A DNA stretch of 64,000 bases from Sthenelais limicola (lineage: Eukaryota > Annelida > Polychaeta > Phyllodocida > Sigalionidae), in NCBI GenBank assembly GCA_942159475.1, contig OW804094.1, positions 11,498,386 to 11,562,385 on the forward strand, written 5' to 3'. This document shows, in pieces, positions 41,441-53,785 of this stretch. The notes beneath the pieces are model-generated. The model was not told where the DNA came from. It made no database searches and was given only the letters and a program-made list of their open reading frames with translations. Numbering within the stretch: position 1 is the first letter of the stretch; each line of letters starts with the position of its first letter. Both the position numbers and the translations under genes were made by a program.

Positions 41441-42306
41441 TGATCAAGGTTTACACGTCATGTTCTTTCATATTATGATATAGATGTTGCGTTACCACTC
41501 AATAAGAGTATATTGATTGCCAATACTTATTAATATAAGCTATCGTTTCAAGATTTTATCTAAATAAAATATTATATGTATTATTAATTGTTATAAATAA
41601 AATGCCCAAAGATATTGATTGCAAATAAAGTAACTAGTGAGATGCATTTGTAATTGAACAAAATATAAATCATTTCATTATACTTTTCTAGGTTTGGATT
41701 CTGGGATTGGTTGAGAGGTCATCCGATCGACTGTTACTCTTCCCTGTAGATGACTGTAGAGCTGAAACATTGATTCAAATCATACTTGACCATGTGGAAC
41801 TAGGATCAACCATATATAGACCGTTGGGCGGCCTATAAAAGACTGGGACAACTGGGATTCATCCACCGAGTGGTGAACAATGACCAAGCATTTGCCGTCG
41901 ATGTGGTCGATGAAAACAGTTGTGAACTGATTTGAGTGCACACCAACCAAATTTAAGGCGCCTGGAAGCATGCAAAGGTAGAGAGAAAAATATATATGTT
42001 ATAGTGAGAAGTAAAAATATTGTTGTGACATAGTCTATTTAATATAGGGCGTTCATTTGATATGACTGGAGGTTTTCATGTATTACTGATTTAATTAACA
42101 GATTAATGCGAATTTGTTATACTAATAAGTCCCTCATATAACTTAATCATTGGCATAGTGTAACAGTATTTGTGATTGTTATTTAATGTATTACCCAAAG
42201 ATTAAATCCCTCTCTCCATCAATAGTTTTACATATTTCTATTATTTATAAGGAGAGATAAACAATATATTGTAACATGTATGTGATTTATCTACATTTGA
42301 ATCTAT

Positions 42307-42350
42307 TGTTTCAAGGTCCTCTCCCTTTAAAGGGGCGGAGGCTTGAGACA
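42307..42350. repeat. Small palindrome family, member 4
   Basis: TGTTTCAAGGTCCTCTCCC ... GGGGCGGAGGCTTGAGACA, in the second intron of the Merlin-derived gene. Confidence 0.6.
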
Positions 42351-43510
42351 GGCTGTTCAAATATATTATAACTGTGTGATACTCAACCAACTTTTTAATA
42401 TAAACTCTAACATTTTTTAGGACCATTTCAAACGCATAAATGGCACATCAGTTGGAAACTTTGAAGCCCATCTTTCCGAAGTTGTGTGGCGTAACCACAT
42501 AAAGAAGGAGGGGAGACATCCCATTCCTGCACTTTTTGAGCTGTTAGTGGGCATACCCTCTCAAAACACCACCAAGGATGGATGCACCGAACCCAGTCTT
42601 TCCTTATTGGCAAGGTGGTGTCACAGATATCCTTCACGAAACAATAGAACAGCAGATTGCAACACCAGATGGTCTGGAGGAATTGGACGAAACCTTCAAT
42701 GATTCATGTCTCATGATGGATCATGCGGGTAAGTGATGCAAATGAAATCATTCGTTTTATTTATATATAGGAAATTGCTTTCTACCATTCTCATAATTGA
42801 ACAATACAATTCTTTTGTCTTTTTAAGATTTTACACAATCAGCCACAAAACATTGTGTAGTCACAGCCGCTGGGCGGAAAGCAACAACCTTCATTCCAAC
42901 ATTCAATGATGGTTCCAAAAAGACTGACATATTTAGCAAAGAAAGGAGGAAGGCCTCCAAAGGGATAGTTGAAAGCCCAAACGAACACCAGTTGAACAAA
43001 TTCACAGAATGAATCCTTCGGCACACAGTGCAGCCACATCGGCATCAAGAATGAGTGAAATCAATGTGCAAAAACGTGTCCGAATCCTAGAAATTCCCGA
43101 AGGTAATTGCAAATACTTAATGTCCTTTATTTATTTCATACAGTGAACTTAGTAGTGGAGAGAATTTATCCCACTACCGTTTTATAGAGATAAGTCATGG
43201 ATGGAATTAATGTATGCCTATGTATAGTTGCTATATATGCCATTGATTTTGATTAAATATAGGAAATTTGCACATCTGTTTCAGATGAGATCACAATTTA
43301 CAATGCGAGTGAATCATTTCGCCATTTTAATTCAGCATCAGGAGGAAATTTGGTCTTTACACCCACCGAAATTGAACCCCGACAAACCGATTGCGCCACA
43401 TCTGTGGAAAACCCCATTGTTATTGGTGATGTGGCAAGTAAGTCTGACCAAGAATCGTTATTAATAAATAAATATAGTTGGCAGAATGAATGGAGTAGAA
43501 TTAGACCTGT

Positions 43511-43642
43511 CGTCTCAAGGTGCTCTACCTATAATAGGGACGAAGGGTGGAGTGTTAAAATGTATGTGAACAAGAGTACATTTGTACCTAGCGTCTCAAT
43601 GTCCTCTCCCTATATAGGGAAAGAGGCATGAGATGGGGTGTT
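43511..43642. repeat. Small palindrome family, members 5 and 6 in tandem
   Basis: Member 5 (43511-43553) and member 6 (43592-43642, CGTCTCAATGTCCTCTCCC ... TATATAGGGA ... CATGAGATGGGGTGTTC) are joined by GAGTACATTTGTACCTAG. They lie in the intron after exon 5. Confidence 0.65.
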
Positions 43643-45035
43643 CCTCAATAGTAAAATCTAGATGGATTTGTAATAGGGGCTGATCAAATGAAAAACCAAT
43701 TTTCAATTGGGATTGATACTTTAAGTAATATCCTGAATGATTACTAATCAGTACATATACTTCCCATAATGGATTAGATTCATTACCAAATAAACATCAT
43801 TGGACAATTTTAAAAACATAACTATAAATGATCTTATTTCAGAAAACAAAGAGCCTAATGATAGTGAGCATCCATCAATGCTAGAAATTCCACCTGACAT
43901 TTGGGAGGAAATGCGTTGGCCAATGGAGTTTGGTAATTATGTAGTTTGACATTACCTTTAAATTTCATGTACCTTATACACACAGCCAATTCTCCCTATC
44001 CTTAATAGGGCGAAAATACATTATCTGACCGTCACGCCACCTAGCTTTTCTGGCTTTGCTAAGGTGGGAACTTCCGGTTACGGCAGCCGCAACCTAATAA
44101 ACAGTGTATGCCTAAACATTGTATACACATACAGTCATTGCTCGGGCTCTACTCTTTCAAATACGTAAAATTATATACCTACGGGTAGCTGAGAATATAC
44201 TCTTTTCATATTTTTTAATCACATAAAAATCTTTACATTTTTTGCTGGTATTATCACCGTTTTCGCGGGTGGCGGTCAGCGCGAACACCTTAGGCGGAAG
44301 CTTCTGTCTTAGCCTACTGGGAGATATTACAGCCTACAGCGCCACTGGTGTTAAATTCGCATGCTATCTGGCGATCTGGGTTCAGCAGAATTAGAACATC
44401 ATTTAATTTAATTGTATCATGGGCTTACTCTTATTACTAAAATGTAAACAATTTACTTATTTCAGATTCATCCAAGCAATCTGCGATTGGTGGTGAAGGG
44501 TTTGAAGATGTCTTAACATCAACACCGAAGGCTGCACACCATAAATATAGTAGGATGCCATTGCCATCACCGAGTGATATTGACGAACTGACCCAACCAA
44601 ATTCAAAGGAACCACTGGCCATTCCATCATCTAATGAATTAAATTATTTGCTAACACCTCCAACAGCCGGATACTCCTTGTCTAGTTGTGGAACAAGGCC
44701 TAGTCAAGAACGAAACAAACTCACTTAAAAGATCAAAGAAAGAAAAGCAAGAATCCAAATCTACACCAAAGGACTATGAACAATATGATCTCAGATCATT
44801 TGCCATAAATGACTTAACCAACGAATGTACTCAGTAAAAAATCTAAGATCTTATATTTCCTTGAACCAACTTATATCACTACAATGTAATGTACGACAAT
44901 CTAATGTACAGTATTATTCAAAACATGGGATTGTGCCTGAATCAGACCTTGATATGAATTGTAATTGAAATTGAATGTTAAAAAATGGTGTTATGATCAA
45001 CAAGAAGAAAAAGATATATATTCGAAATACATTGA

Positions 45036-45055
45036 AATAAATGACTTTAAATAAA
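45036..45055 (+). promoter_or_regulatory. Poly(A) signals downstream of the Merlin-derived gene
   Basis: Two AATAAA hexamers, 45036-45041 and 45050-45055, stand about 320 bp after the stop, in AT-rich DNA. They suit the end of this transcript. Confidence 0.45.
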
Positions 45056-45099
45056 AATGTCTTTAAATTATTTGTTATCTTTGCTTTAAAGATTCAGTC

Positions 45100-45640
45100 C
45101 ATTGACTTCCATTCCACTCCAACTATATAGTCGTAACACTATGTTATATATGGGAATACGTTCCGTTCCGTTTACACAATCCACATTCCGTATTTTACAA
45201 ACCAGTCTCATAGTTAGTATGTCCGAGTGACGGATATAAGGGGTATGCCCAATCATTTGTAGGTACTCAAGACAGGGTTTGCTGGCGAGGATGATTATTC
45301 GCTACAACTCACTGCATTTGGTGATATGTTCATGATAATATCGCGAGTTATGGATCAGCAGCTTAAGTATAAGCAAAAGGGTTGCTCTGAGTTGTGACAA
45401 GTTAATAGTGGGAATTCATCACATCATCATTGAAATAATAAAATTATATATATACTAGGGCCCGTTTCAAAACTAGTAATGGAGCGGAATGGAATAGCGG
45501 ATTTAACAGAATTCCGTTAATGCGTTTCATAACTAATGACAAAACGGATCTCCATAAAAATTTATGTAGTAGTTATCAGGGTATCTTCTTTTAATGAGAT
45601 GGGAAGAGGTAATTGATTAGGTGAGTAAAAAATTATATAT
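45100..45640. other. Unassigned repeat-like region
   Basis: Contains several CGGAAT/ATTCCG words (45165-45215, 45480-45560) and the block shared with 18770-18870. Probably remains of a small DNA transposon; ends not located. Confidence 0.4.
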
Positions 45641-45719
45641 ATAATATGAAATAGTTAACATTATTCTTTGTAATTCAACCACAAAGTTCCATATATTGTA
45701 AAGGAGTCGGTTCTTGTGT

Positions 45720-45962
45720 ATATGGGTCAGATTTTCAGAAAATGTACAATTGGCCTTCACCAATCTTCTCAAATAACCTGAATTTCAGACGAAAGTAAAG
45801 TTCAAAACACAGTTCAACCTAACCAAACAGAATGCTAGAATCAATGCAATGCAGAATATACTCGAATTAACCTAGTATTGGCCAAATTGTAGCCTAATTT
45901 AGCAAAATTGACTAAATGTGTAGAGCTGCCAATTGTACATTTTCTGAAAATCCGACCCATAT
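45720..45962. mobile_element. MITE family 1, copy 1
   Basis: 35-bp terminal inverted repeats starting ATATGGGTCAGATTTTCAGA (45720-45754) and its inverse (45928-45962), 243 bp in all, non-coding. Confidence 0.8.
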
Positions 45963-46326
45963 GGTCTCCTGGATGCCAATGGCGTATGGGCGTGGGTTTA
46001 TACAGGCGATATCTTGCTTTTCTCTTTGCTTGAGGTATATACTCTTCTGTACTGCTCTGTATATATGTTCTTCTGACTTTGGTCCTGTATTCACTGTAAT
46101 GGTGAGACTTCACCTTGCTTGAGCTGCTCTTTCTTTATTGGGCGGAGTCACTGTCTTAGGTCTTTCGTAGCGGTATTTAATAAAATAAATTTAGTTGATT
46201 AAGATCAACTTTTTTACCATATTTGATTAGAAAATACACACATTAATAAATGCCAATAGTCTCATGTGTTGTATGGTTAGAGTCAACAGATTGTAGAATT
46301 CAAGTCAAATATGTAATGTATTTCCA

Positions 46327-46580
46327 AAATCGCAGGACACTGCAGAGTATTTTCCGGGAATCTGGGAATAAAAATATTCTTGATTTCCTACGGGAAACCA
46401 AATTGTACGACAAAATTTAGGTAACCTAAATGAAGCCTGACTTCGTCAGGCCAAACCCTGTTTCATGAAATAGGGAATTTCACAGAATAAAATAATAAAA
46501 CCACAGTATATCTGCTAACTTTTAATTACTATTAGCGGAGGTGAAACTAACCAAACCAAACCAAACCAAACCAAACCAAG
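46327..46580 (+). mobile_element. LINE B copy 3, extreme 3' fragment
   Basis: Begins inside the last codons of the ORF (equal to 5041 of copy 1) and includes the stop, the hairpin, the 3' UTR and a tail of about seven CCAAA units (46545-46580). Nearly identical to copy 1, so the family was recently active. Confidence 0.9.
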
Positions 46581-46965
46581 TATTTCAGGAAAATGAGTCA
46601 CAAGTCGCAAAAAAAGGATCTTGAGATTATGTTTGAAAAAATGAGAACTAGCCCATTCTTATGATGGTAAACATTAGGACACCTTATAAGTGTTTCTATA
46701 TTTTAAGTTTGATATTTTTATTTCTGAAAAAAAGTTTGCAATATCTCTGGTTGGACAATTACTAGTTCAGTAGCTAAATAAACTATATAAGAGGACCTTA
46801 GAAATGCATGGATATATTTTATAGTCTTGAAATTTGGGAAATGTATTCATATGATTTAAAGCGCTAGATACCCCAAGAACGAAGACATTCCTAGAAAGAA
46901 ATCTTGTGAATAAAACAGTTTTAAAAATATGAATTTCGCAAACACAAATATTGCTTAGAAATTTT
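46581..46965. mobile_element. MITE family 2, copy 1 (right end lost)
   Basis: Starts TATTTCAGGAAAATGAGTCA directly after the LINE B copy 3 tail. The opposite terminus is missing. Confidence 0.65.
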
Positions 46966-47623
46966 ATTTTAAAACAATTACATGTTTAGAATAGCTCAAT
47001 GTTATCAAGTGATACAAATCGTTTCCATACACATTTGCCATGATTCTAAAATATGAAATAATAGCCACTTATATTACAAGTTCATAGATTCATCAATCAT
47101 CAGATTGAAATGAAGAACAAGTTAAGATCTGGAGATTTTCATTTTGAGCTGCATGTACCGTAAGTTTATTTGGCTATATGCACAATCTACTTCTGTGAAT
47201 AAAACTTCTATCTTTTCTTGACTGCCCCTAGAGTAAAAAGATTCCTCTTTATGAAGGAATCTTTATGACATTATGCCATGTGCCTGCTTAACAACAACAA
47301 ATTCCACACCTTTGCCCATACAACCAATAATAATCAACACAAATGAACAATGAAAACTTCTACAAAAAGTAGAGTTAGATCTATGAGTGAGTCAAGCTTT
47401 ATCAACTTAGACTAAAGATTTTCACTTATTCAGGTGATTGTTTAGTTGCTAGTTTTTCAAGCAGCCTCATGCAGGGCTGCCTAACCTACAACTGTACGAG
47501 TAGTCCGGTGGTGTCTGATTGTTTTTATAGATTTGTCTGCTTACAAGCAACACAATAAGAATAAAAGCATCAACATAAAGAGAAACAGTTACTTTTTACT
47601 GACAAAATTAAGCACATAATATT
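46966..47623. other. Non-coding stretch
   Basis: AT-rich; nothing recognised. Confidence 0.45.
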
Positions 47624-48038
47624 ATGTGATGTATTTCAGGAAAATGAGTCATAAGTCACAAAAAATAGATTTTGAGATACCATTATATTTGAATAGATGA
47701 GATCAAGTCGATTCCAATGATAGTAAACAGTCCAATAATCTAATAAGTATTTCTAGATTTTAAGTTTGATATTTTCGTTTTGGAATAAAAAAGTTTCCAA
47801 TATTTCTGGGGGTCAATAAACAGTAAAGTAACTAAATGTGGTCCATATGAGGACCTTTAGAACGAAAGGATAAATTACATTGATTGTCCTGAAATTTGAT
47901 ACATCGATTGATATGACTATAAGTGATCACCCCACCAAAAATCAGAACATTCCAAAAGTGTGATCTGGTAAAAAAAACTCTTTGAAAAATATCAATTTTG
48001 CGACTTATGACTCATTTTCCTGAAACACATCACATATA
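47624..48038. mobile_element. MITE family 2, copy 2 (complete)
   Basis: Left end TTTCAGGAAAATGAGTCATA (47635), right end its inverse GACTCATTTTCCTGAAA (about 48010-48026). The flanking ATGTGATG/CATCACAT extends the inverted repeat. About 400 bp, non-coding. Confidence 0.8.
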
Positions 48039-48393
48039 CAAGTAAACTTATTCTACTCCTTCTATGCATGGCAACAAGATACACAGACTAACTTCCCAAA
48101 CTCAATATTTATAGCTATACTTAAGGCAGGCGGATGGAATACCATCAGTGTGACAAATCTGTGAATCTCTGTAACTTCTGTCACAAATAAAAAAATTAAA
48201 AATCCAACTCATTTTCTAGCAATGATACAAAATTCAGCATCGCAGATTTATTTTGTATTACTCCACCTCCAAACCCGTTCTTCATTTCACAGCTAGCCCC
48301 AGGCTGGTACCATAAGCAGTAACAGTGTGGTGTTTGCAAAGGTTGGCAAAGCAGAAGTTCCATGGAGACAAATACATAGGTAGAACTAACCCA

Positions 48394-48512
48394 GTTTCTC
48401 CTGTTTTGCTTGTTCTCCATGCGTCGGAAGGCGTAGTAATCCATCCACGAGGCGGAGACGAGTGGATTGCGTAGCCTGAAGACAAGTGGAGAACAAGCAA
48501 AACGGGAGAAAT
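48394..48512. repeat. Inverted repeat, 26-bp arms
   Basis: CTGTTTTGCTTGTTCTCCA (48401-48419) faces TGGAGAACAAGCAAAACGGG (48487-48506); the arms extend to 26 bp with two mismatches, loop 67 bp. Probably a small MITE or foldback. Confidence 0.7.
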
Positions 48513-50520
48513 GTGGTTGGTTCGAGATTTATTTCACTTCTGCCCACTAGATGTATTAAATTTTTAATGTTTCCTACCATTTATATGGTTGAAAAGTTAT
48601 CAAAATGTAAAATTTCAATGCCCTGAATAGGAAACAGATTGTTTTGCGTCAAGGTGTGCGTCGTTTACGTAACTATCAATCCACAACGTCTTATCCAATC
48701 AAAATGCAGCATTGAGGACGTGAGAACGAATAACCAGACTTGCCTATGTGTGGAGAATGAACTGCCTATGTTAATCCAATGCGCATTCCGTTCTCCACAC
48801 TTTCAGAGGTGAAATAAAATGTATACATCACAAATGTAAACGTCTTTTTACTATATGTTTGGAGACACTTTTCCTGTCCCCATTTTTTTCGTTTAGCATC
48901 ATCAAAAGTGTTTAGTATCTTCATTAGCGTTTGGCCTTAAAACTGTCTTCAGTGTATTGGAAAAGATATAAAAAAAACTGTTCATAAGATATATAATAAT
49001 AGGGGAGAATAAAAATTGATCGGAAATCGTTTAAAAGTTGATTGATGACCACATTGGTAACAACAACAGCGGCACAACAAATCAGTTGCTCAGCCTTCAC
49101 CTGCTACGAGAGCATCAGGCAAACATTTGATCTGGTGTTAATGTATCTTTTTTTTTATTTATTTGAGGCCAATATTTATTTAACAGTTACCAAAATATGC
49201 ACTATCCTTCAACAATGTTTTCACCTTTGATAAACCTGTTCATGTGCATGATATTAATTATTAGCATCAGATTATAATTAAAATACATCTGAATATTTAA
49301 TTGCTACATCTTCAAAATGGTGTAATAAATCAAAATCTCATTTTTAAATTAATTTAGTATATGTGCATTCTACATCTGGGAATTCCATATCTGTGAACTG
49401 ATGTAGATCTAGTCCTACATGGACGGGACTTTTTTATGATGCGCTGTGCACACGCTAAAAAATCAAACTTGTTTCGATGATTGTTTCTCTTGAATCCGCT
49501 GATAATAATCCACGCAAATAAACAATGAAGTATCAATGTGATTGAAATGATTCCGCATATTCTGATGATTGTTTACATGTTAATTTGTCCTGCCTACTGA
49601 CCTGCGGTGCTCACCAACAGAGCGATAAGCAGGGCCTACGCTTGTGTTTGTTGTTCTCATATGGAACACTCAGCTTGAATGCAAAGTATTTCAGAATTAA
49701 AACATCAAAAAGAAGGGAAATATTTACTTTTTACAATACACATATACTAATAAACTTATGGTACTCATTCTGATTGTGGAATGAAGACATATTTACTGCG
49801 CTCTGAACCTTGTACCATAAGTGGTTATTGTTTTTTGTTGAATTCTAAGGTAGGCGCAGTGGAAATATTTAATCCATTTTCATTTGAATACAAATTAAAG
49901 GGAACCCTGAGCCCAGCTAATGCCAGGATAGCTAGATGCTGCTGGCAGAGGAAAGCACCCCTTGGTGACACCTGGCATGTGAAAGTGAGACAGCAAGCCA
50001 ACCTTGTCATGTATGTCTCAAACTGAAGTGGACCACTAGGCCTACAAATAGGTGGATTAATAGTAAAAATGGGAAAGCTCCCACAAAAAAGAAAAAAAAA
50101 AGCAGCCCAAGAAAAATAACCAAGAAGCTTATGCAACAGTCCCCTGATGCCTTGTATAGAACTCATACACAACAAGGTTGGCCAAGGTATTGAAGTATGA
50201 TGAACTAAACAAGGTCTGGGGGAGGAGTGTTTCTCAGTAAAGATTGTTCATAATGACAAATAATGACCAAGATAATAGCATATATGTTTACACACTATTC
50301 ATGGATCTCTCAGGAAGACCTGCTTAGGCAGAAAGCAGTAACCAATTTCAGAATGTTATTTATGTATTCTGAATAAAAATGCAATATATATATATTGATA
50401 GTATAGGGGAAGCCATATTGGAAACTAGATTATATAAAGTTGATTAAAGATGACTATATCCCTCCGTAACTCAGAAAGGTGATGTGAGATATGCATACTC
50501 CTGTGACTAATGCCCCGTAC
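48513..50520. other. Non-coding stretch
   Basis: No gene recognised. A decamer pair GTGTGGAGAA / TTCTCCACAC lies at 48748-48800. The rest is AT-rich DNA without protein-like frames. Confidence 0.45.
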
Positions 50521-50522
50521 AT

Positions 50523-50763
50523 ATTAGGGTCAAGTTTCTTGAAAATTTGTCTTCAGCAATCCTCACAAAGTACCTAGACTTAAGACAAAAACAATGTTCA
50601 AAATACAGTCTAAATATCCAAACATAATTTTTTGTCAATCCAGTACCAAATATACTCGGATATATACAAAGTATTTGTCTTTCATCATTCACTTGTAAGC
50701 CTTATTTAGCAGAATAAATGTATAGAGTTGCTGATGATAGATTTTCTGATGACCAGCCCTATA
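50523..50763. mobile_element. MITE family 1, copy 2 (diverged)
   Basis: Same layout as 45720-45962: GGGTCA..TTTCTTGAAAA start, ATATACTCGG in the interior, TAGAGTTGCTGA near the end and an inverse terminus. Ends diverged. Confidence 0.55.
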
Positions 50764-51008
50764 CACATTTCACAACACTTCTCTTTTAGGACACGTTGGG
50801 ATATTGTGGCATTAATGACTAACATTGACGGCCTGCTGGTCCACTGTTTGGTGTAGGATCCCAAGGCAAAGATTGGTGATAATGTACAAACATTGCACCA
50901 GCAGGCCCAGAACGGAGGTTATTAATTCTTTGAAGCTCTGACATATGTGTTAATAGCCCGAAGACTTTCAAGGCAGTGATTAAAATCCTCCATTCATGCT
51001 ATGTCCCC

Positions 51009-51246
51009 ATATGGGATTTTCAGATTTCCAGAAAATGAACTACATTTTTAGTAAATTCTGCTAAATAAAGACTGAAAAACAGTCAAAACTAGGTATATCT
51101 GACTATATTTGGTATTGAGTTGATTTAAAGGATGGGTTTGGTTGTGTTAAACGGAATTTTAAACATCATTATTGTCTTAAATTTGTGTTATTTGAAAGGC
51201 CTGCTGAAGACAAATTGTACATTTTCAGAAAATCTGACCCAAATAT
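51009..51246. mobile_element. MITE family 1, copy 3, at the end of the host gene
   Basis: ATATGGGATTTTCAGATTTC start and an end with TGTACATTTTCAGAAAATCT, inverted relative to copy 1. It ends about five bases from the stop codon of the sushi/EGF gene. Confidence 0.7.
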
Positions 51247-51251
51247 CAATC

Positions 51252-51718
51252 CTATCCCAATGCAGGAACCCCAAATTTATCTGGCATTCCGCGTCTACCA
51301 AATGGTTGAGGTCGTCTAAAAGCCTGCATAAATGCAGGTCTGGGAGCATTCTCATTCATAGGGTATGGGATGTTGGACCAGTTATGTCGCAGCCTCATCC
51401 TAAGGACGGCAGGGGGTGGTGAGGAGTTCTGCAGGGGAGTTGGTCGACACCATAGCTTTCTGATGGCATAGAAGCCTGCAGCTGCAATCACTAGTGAATT
51501 GAGAAGTAGGGATGTGATGGCAATAGCTATGGGCAGGTTGTTCTGTTTGTCACCTATGCAGTAAGTCCTCTGGCTGTCCGGTGCCCCAGGTTCTGGTAGT
51601 GCAACTCCAGTCTGATGTACAAACCCTGCGTCACACACACACATGAATGAACCATGGGAGTTGGTGCACTGAGCATTCTCTCCGCATAAACCCTCCTCCT
51701 CGCACTCATCTATATCCA
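51252..51718 (-). CDS. Membrane protein with sushi and EGF modules: last exon (EGF, TM, tail)
   Basis: The acceptor TACAG is followed by VDIDECEEEGLCGENAQC, a calcium-binding EGF whose six cysteines end at TYC (about residue 54). A short linker leads to a hydrophobic helix (IAIAITSLLLNSLVIAAAGF), then RKLW and a basic Pro/Arg-rich tail of about 70 residues ending GVPALG before TAG at 51252-51254. Type I topology is implied: modules outside, tail in the cytosol. The splice phase (1) fits all sushi exons upstream. Role unknown; such proteins often serve adhesion or recognition. Confidence 0.85.
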
Positions 51719-52756
51719 CTGTATGAAAATTAAGGCATCTCAGTTAGGCATCCAGAACCAATGTAGGGGCTGGTAAGTAAATAATATTTCATGAACGACT
51801 TGATAAACCAATTGAAATATGTCAACCTATTTGTGAACACACTAATAATAATTGACATCATTATTCTTATAATCTACGAATATACATGAATTTTAGACAC
51901 AGCTAGATTTACACTTTTTTTTCTAAACCATAGGTCACAAATCCTTTAATTTTCAGATCCCTGAAGCTGAAGAAGTTCACATAAAATTCACCAATTTGAA
52001 GGACCACTTGTGTGTCATTACATATTAAGGCCGATATCCACTTAGCCGACAACCGACAAAAGTGTCCAAAGGTGACAGACAATCGGTTCCCTGCCATCGT
52101 CGGTCACCTTCGTTGGTTCCCGGTATTTACTTACACGACAAAAATGTCACAAAAATGTCACCGACAATCGGTCACCTAGGGGTGACCGATCGTCGGTCAC
52201 TGGTATCCACTTGTACGATAATCGTGTACCAGGCATTTATCTTGTATTTTAGTTGTGATTTCCTCAGATATTGTTTCAAACGAAGGTCGGTATATTTATC
52301 CCACTCTAATTTAATGTTATTTCTCATTTGGCAGTACCCATGTCTTTAGGTACCAAATGATAGCAAAAAGAGTTATGTTGTCTGAGAAATAGCATAGACC
52401 AATATCATTTCTATTCTATATTTTAATGCTTTTATGGGTTATGAGATAAAACGGTAATTAATAATATGTTTATTTTACCAATGGTACAAACTACAATATG
52501 TAATTCTGTGCATAAAGGTGCTAAAGAATTAGCCTAACCCACCTCAAGCCTAGCTCTGGTTAATATATACACAATATGGCTACTATACCTCGTTCAAATT
52601 ATTCTTAAATATCAGATATTCTCAGACCTACCAGACCCCCCCCCCCCCCCCATATTACCTTTTCAGAAACTCATCGTTTTTAGCGTTTTCAGACATAAGA
52701 GCGGCCGTCACAGCCAAGTAGTGGCTCAATAGGTATATCACTGCATTCAGGCTATA

Positions 52757-53222
52757 TACAGGCTTGATTGGTTGATGTACGGCGATAGAAATATATATTA
52801 GCAAGAAAATACTTGGAAAATCGCTGTTAATCCTAGAGTTTCTGCAGCCTTCATAATGTTTAAATGAACCTTTAATATTTCCACCATTTTGACTCTCGAA
52901 CAAAGGCATGTATTCCATGTACAGTAGTAACATGTTTCTCTGACTCTACTCATTGGGCAACCTCAGAATGTTGCAGTCGTGCTATACAGGCTCTTGTAAT
53001 TCTGTAACGAAACTGGATTTATTTGTGAGACTTTTCTTATATTGTTGCTATTGTTCTTTGATCGATCTCCATATTATTTAATATTGATATTTACCTTCGC
53101 CACAATTATAAAAATGTTTCTCGACTCTTCTGACATCGATTTTTCCAAGTATTATCTAAATATTTTCTGAACTCTTGTTAATATATATTTCTATCGCCGT
53201 GCACCAACCAATTAGACATACA
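52757..53222. repeat. Inverted repeat inside the 2-kb transposon
   Basis: GATTGGTTGATGTACGGCGA plus TAGAAATATATATT (52766-52799) is matched in inverse at 53187-53217 (TATATATTTCTATCGCCGTG). The whole may be a nested element. Confidence 0.6.
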
Positions 53223-53284
53223 TACTGCCTATATATGAATGAATATTAACTTATAGAGTTAAATTAACGTAGAAACAAAAAAAA

Positions 53285-53785
53285 ATACATGAAAAATAAA
53301 TCACAATGTTAAAATATTGTTCCAAAACTATAAGCAACTGTTAGGAGGCGGTAATAACCATAATAGATAATAAATAAGCGGAAAAAAGTGGAAAAATGCC
53401 TTAAAAAGTACTAAAATAACATATAATCGACACAAATATTGAAAATATTGAGGTGCAATAGAAGTAAAACATTGATGCCAATGTTATTGGGGTGTTTCCC
53501 AATACTAACCAACATCGATATGGCTGTACAAGTATGAAAAATAAATCATAAAATGTTAAAATATTGTTCCAAAACTATAAGCAACTGGGATAAGGCGATA
53601 GGGACCATACAAAATAATAAATAAGAGTAAATATGCGGGAAAATGCCTTAAAAAGACCAATATGAAATATAATCAACCCCAAATAGTGACAAAATTAATG
53701 TGAAAATGAACTAAAATGTCGATGCAAATGTAATTGAGGTGTTTGCCAATCATAACCAACATCGATATGGCCATACAAGTTGAAA
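53285..53785. repeat. Tandem duplication of about 245 bp
   Basis: Both copies contain AAAATATTGTTCCAAAACTA, TAAGCAACTG and CCAACATCGATATGGC. Confidence 0.75.

Larger units (their letters stand above)
40806..44728 (+). pseudogene. Merlin-type transposase gene, 7 exons, with long unknown C-terminal part
   Basis: Exons: about 40806-41187, 41692-41977, 42421-42728, 42828-43102, 43285-43437, 43843-43932, 44466-44728. All introns are GT-AG and phases agree at every junction. Exon 1: KKDQIAWKYSHQHERSIRQK, GMDVQSTVINWANYI, FSGIVEIDESLFGRRVKHHR (first catalytic Asp). Exon 2: VWILGLVERSSDRLLLFPVD, then AAYKRLGQLGFIHRVVNN and VHTNQI. Exon 3: DHFKRINGTSVGNFEAHLSE. These are Merlin (IS1016/ISXO2-like) blocks. 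Later exons encode a disordered acidic part (FTPTEIEPRQTDCATSVENP, LPSPSDIDELTQPNSKEPLA). Lesions: frameshifts near 40925, 41818, 42560 and 42980, and a TAA where the catalytic Glu is expected (about 41955). Confidence 0.75.

Noticed and set aside
49042..50175. Short frames in the 49-50 kb region
   Set aside because: No domain, no splice structure, frames close to random length.
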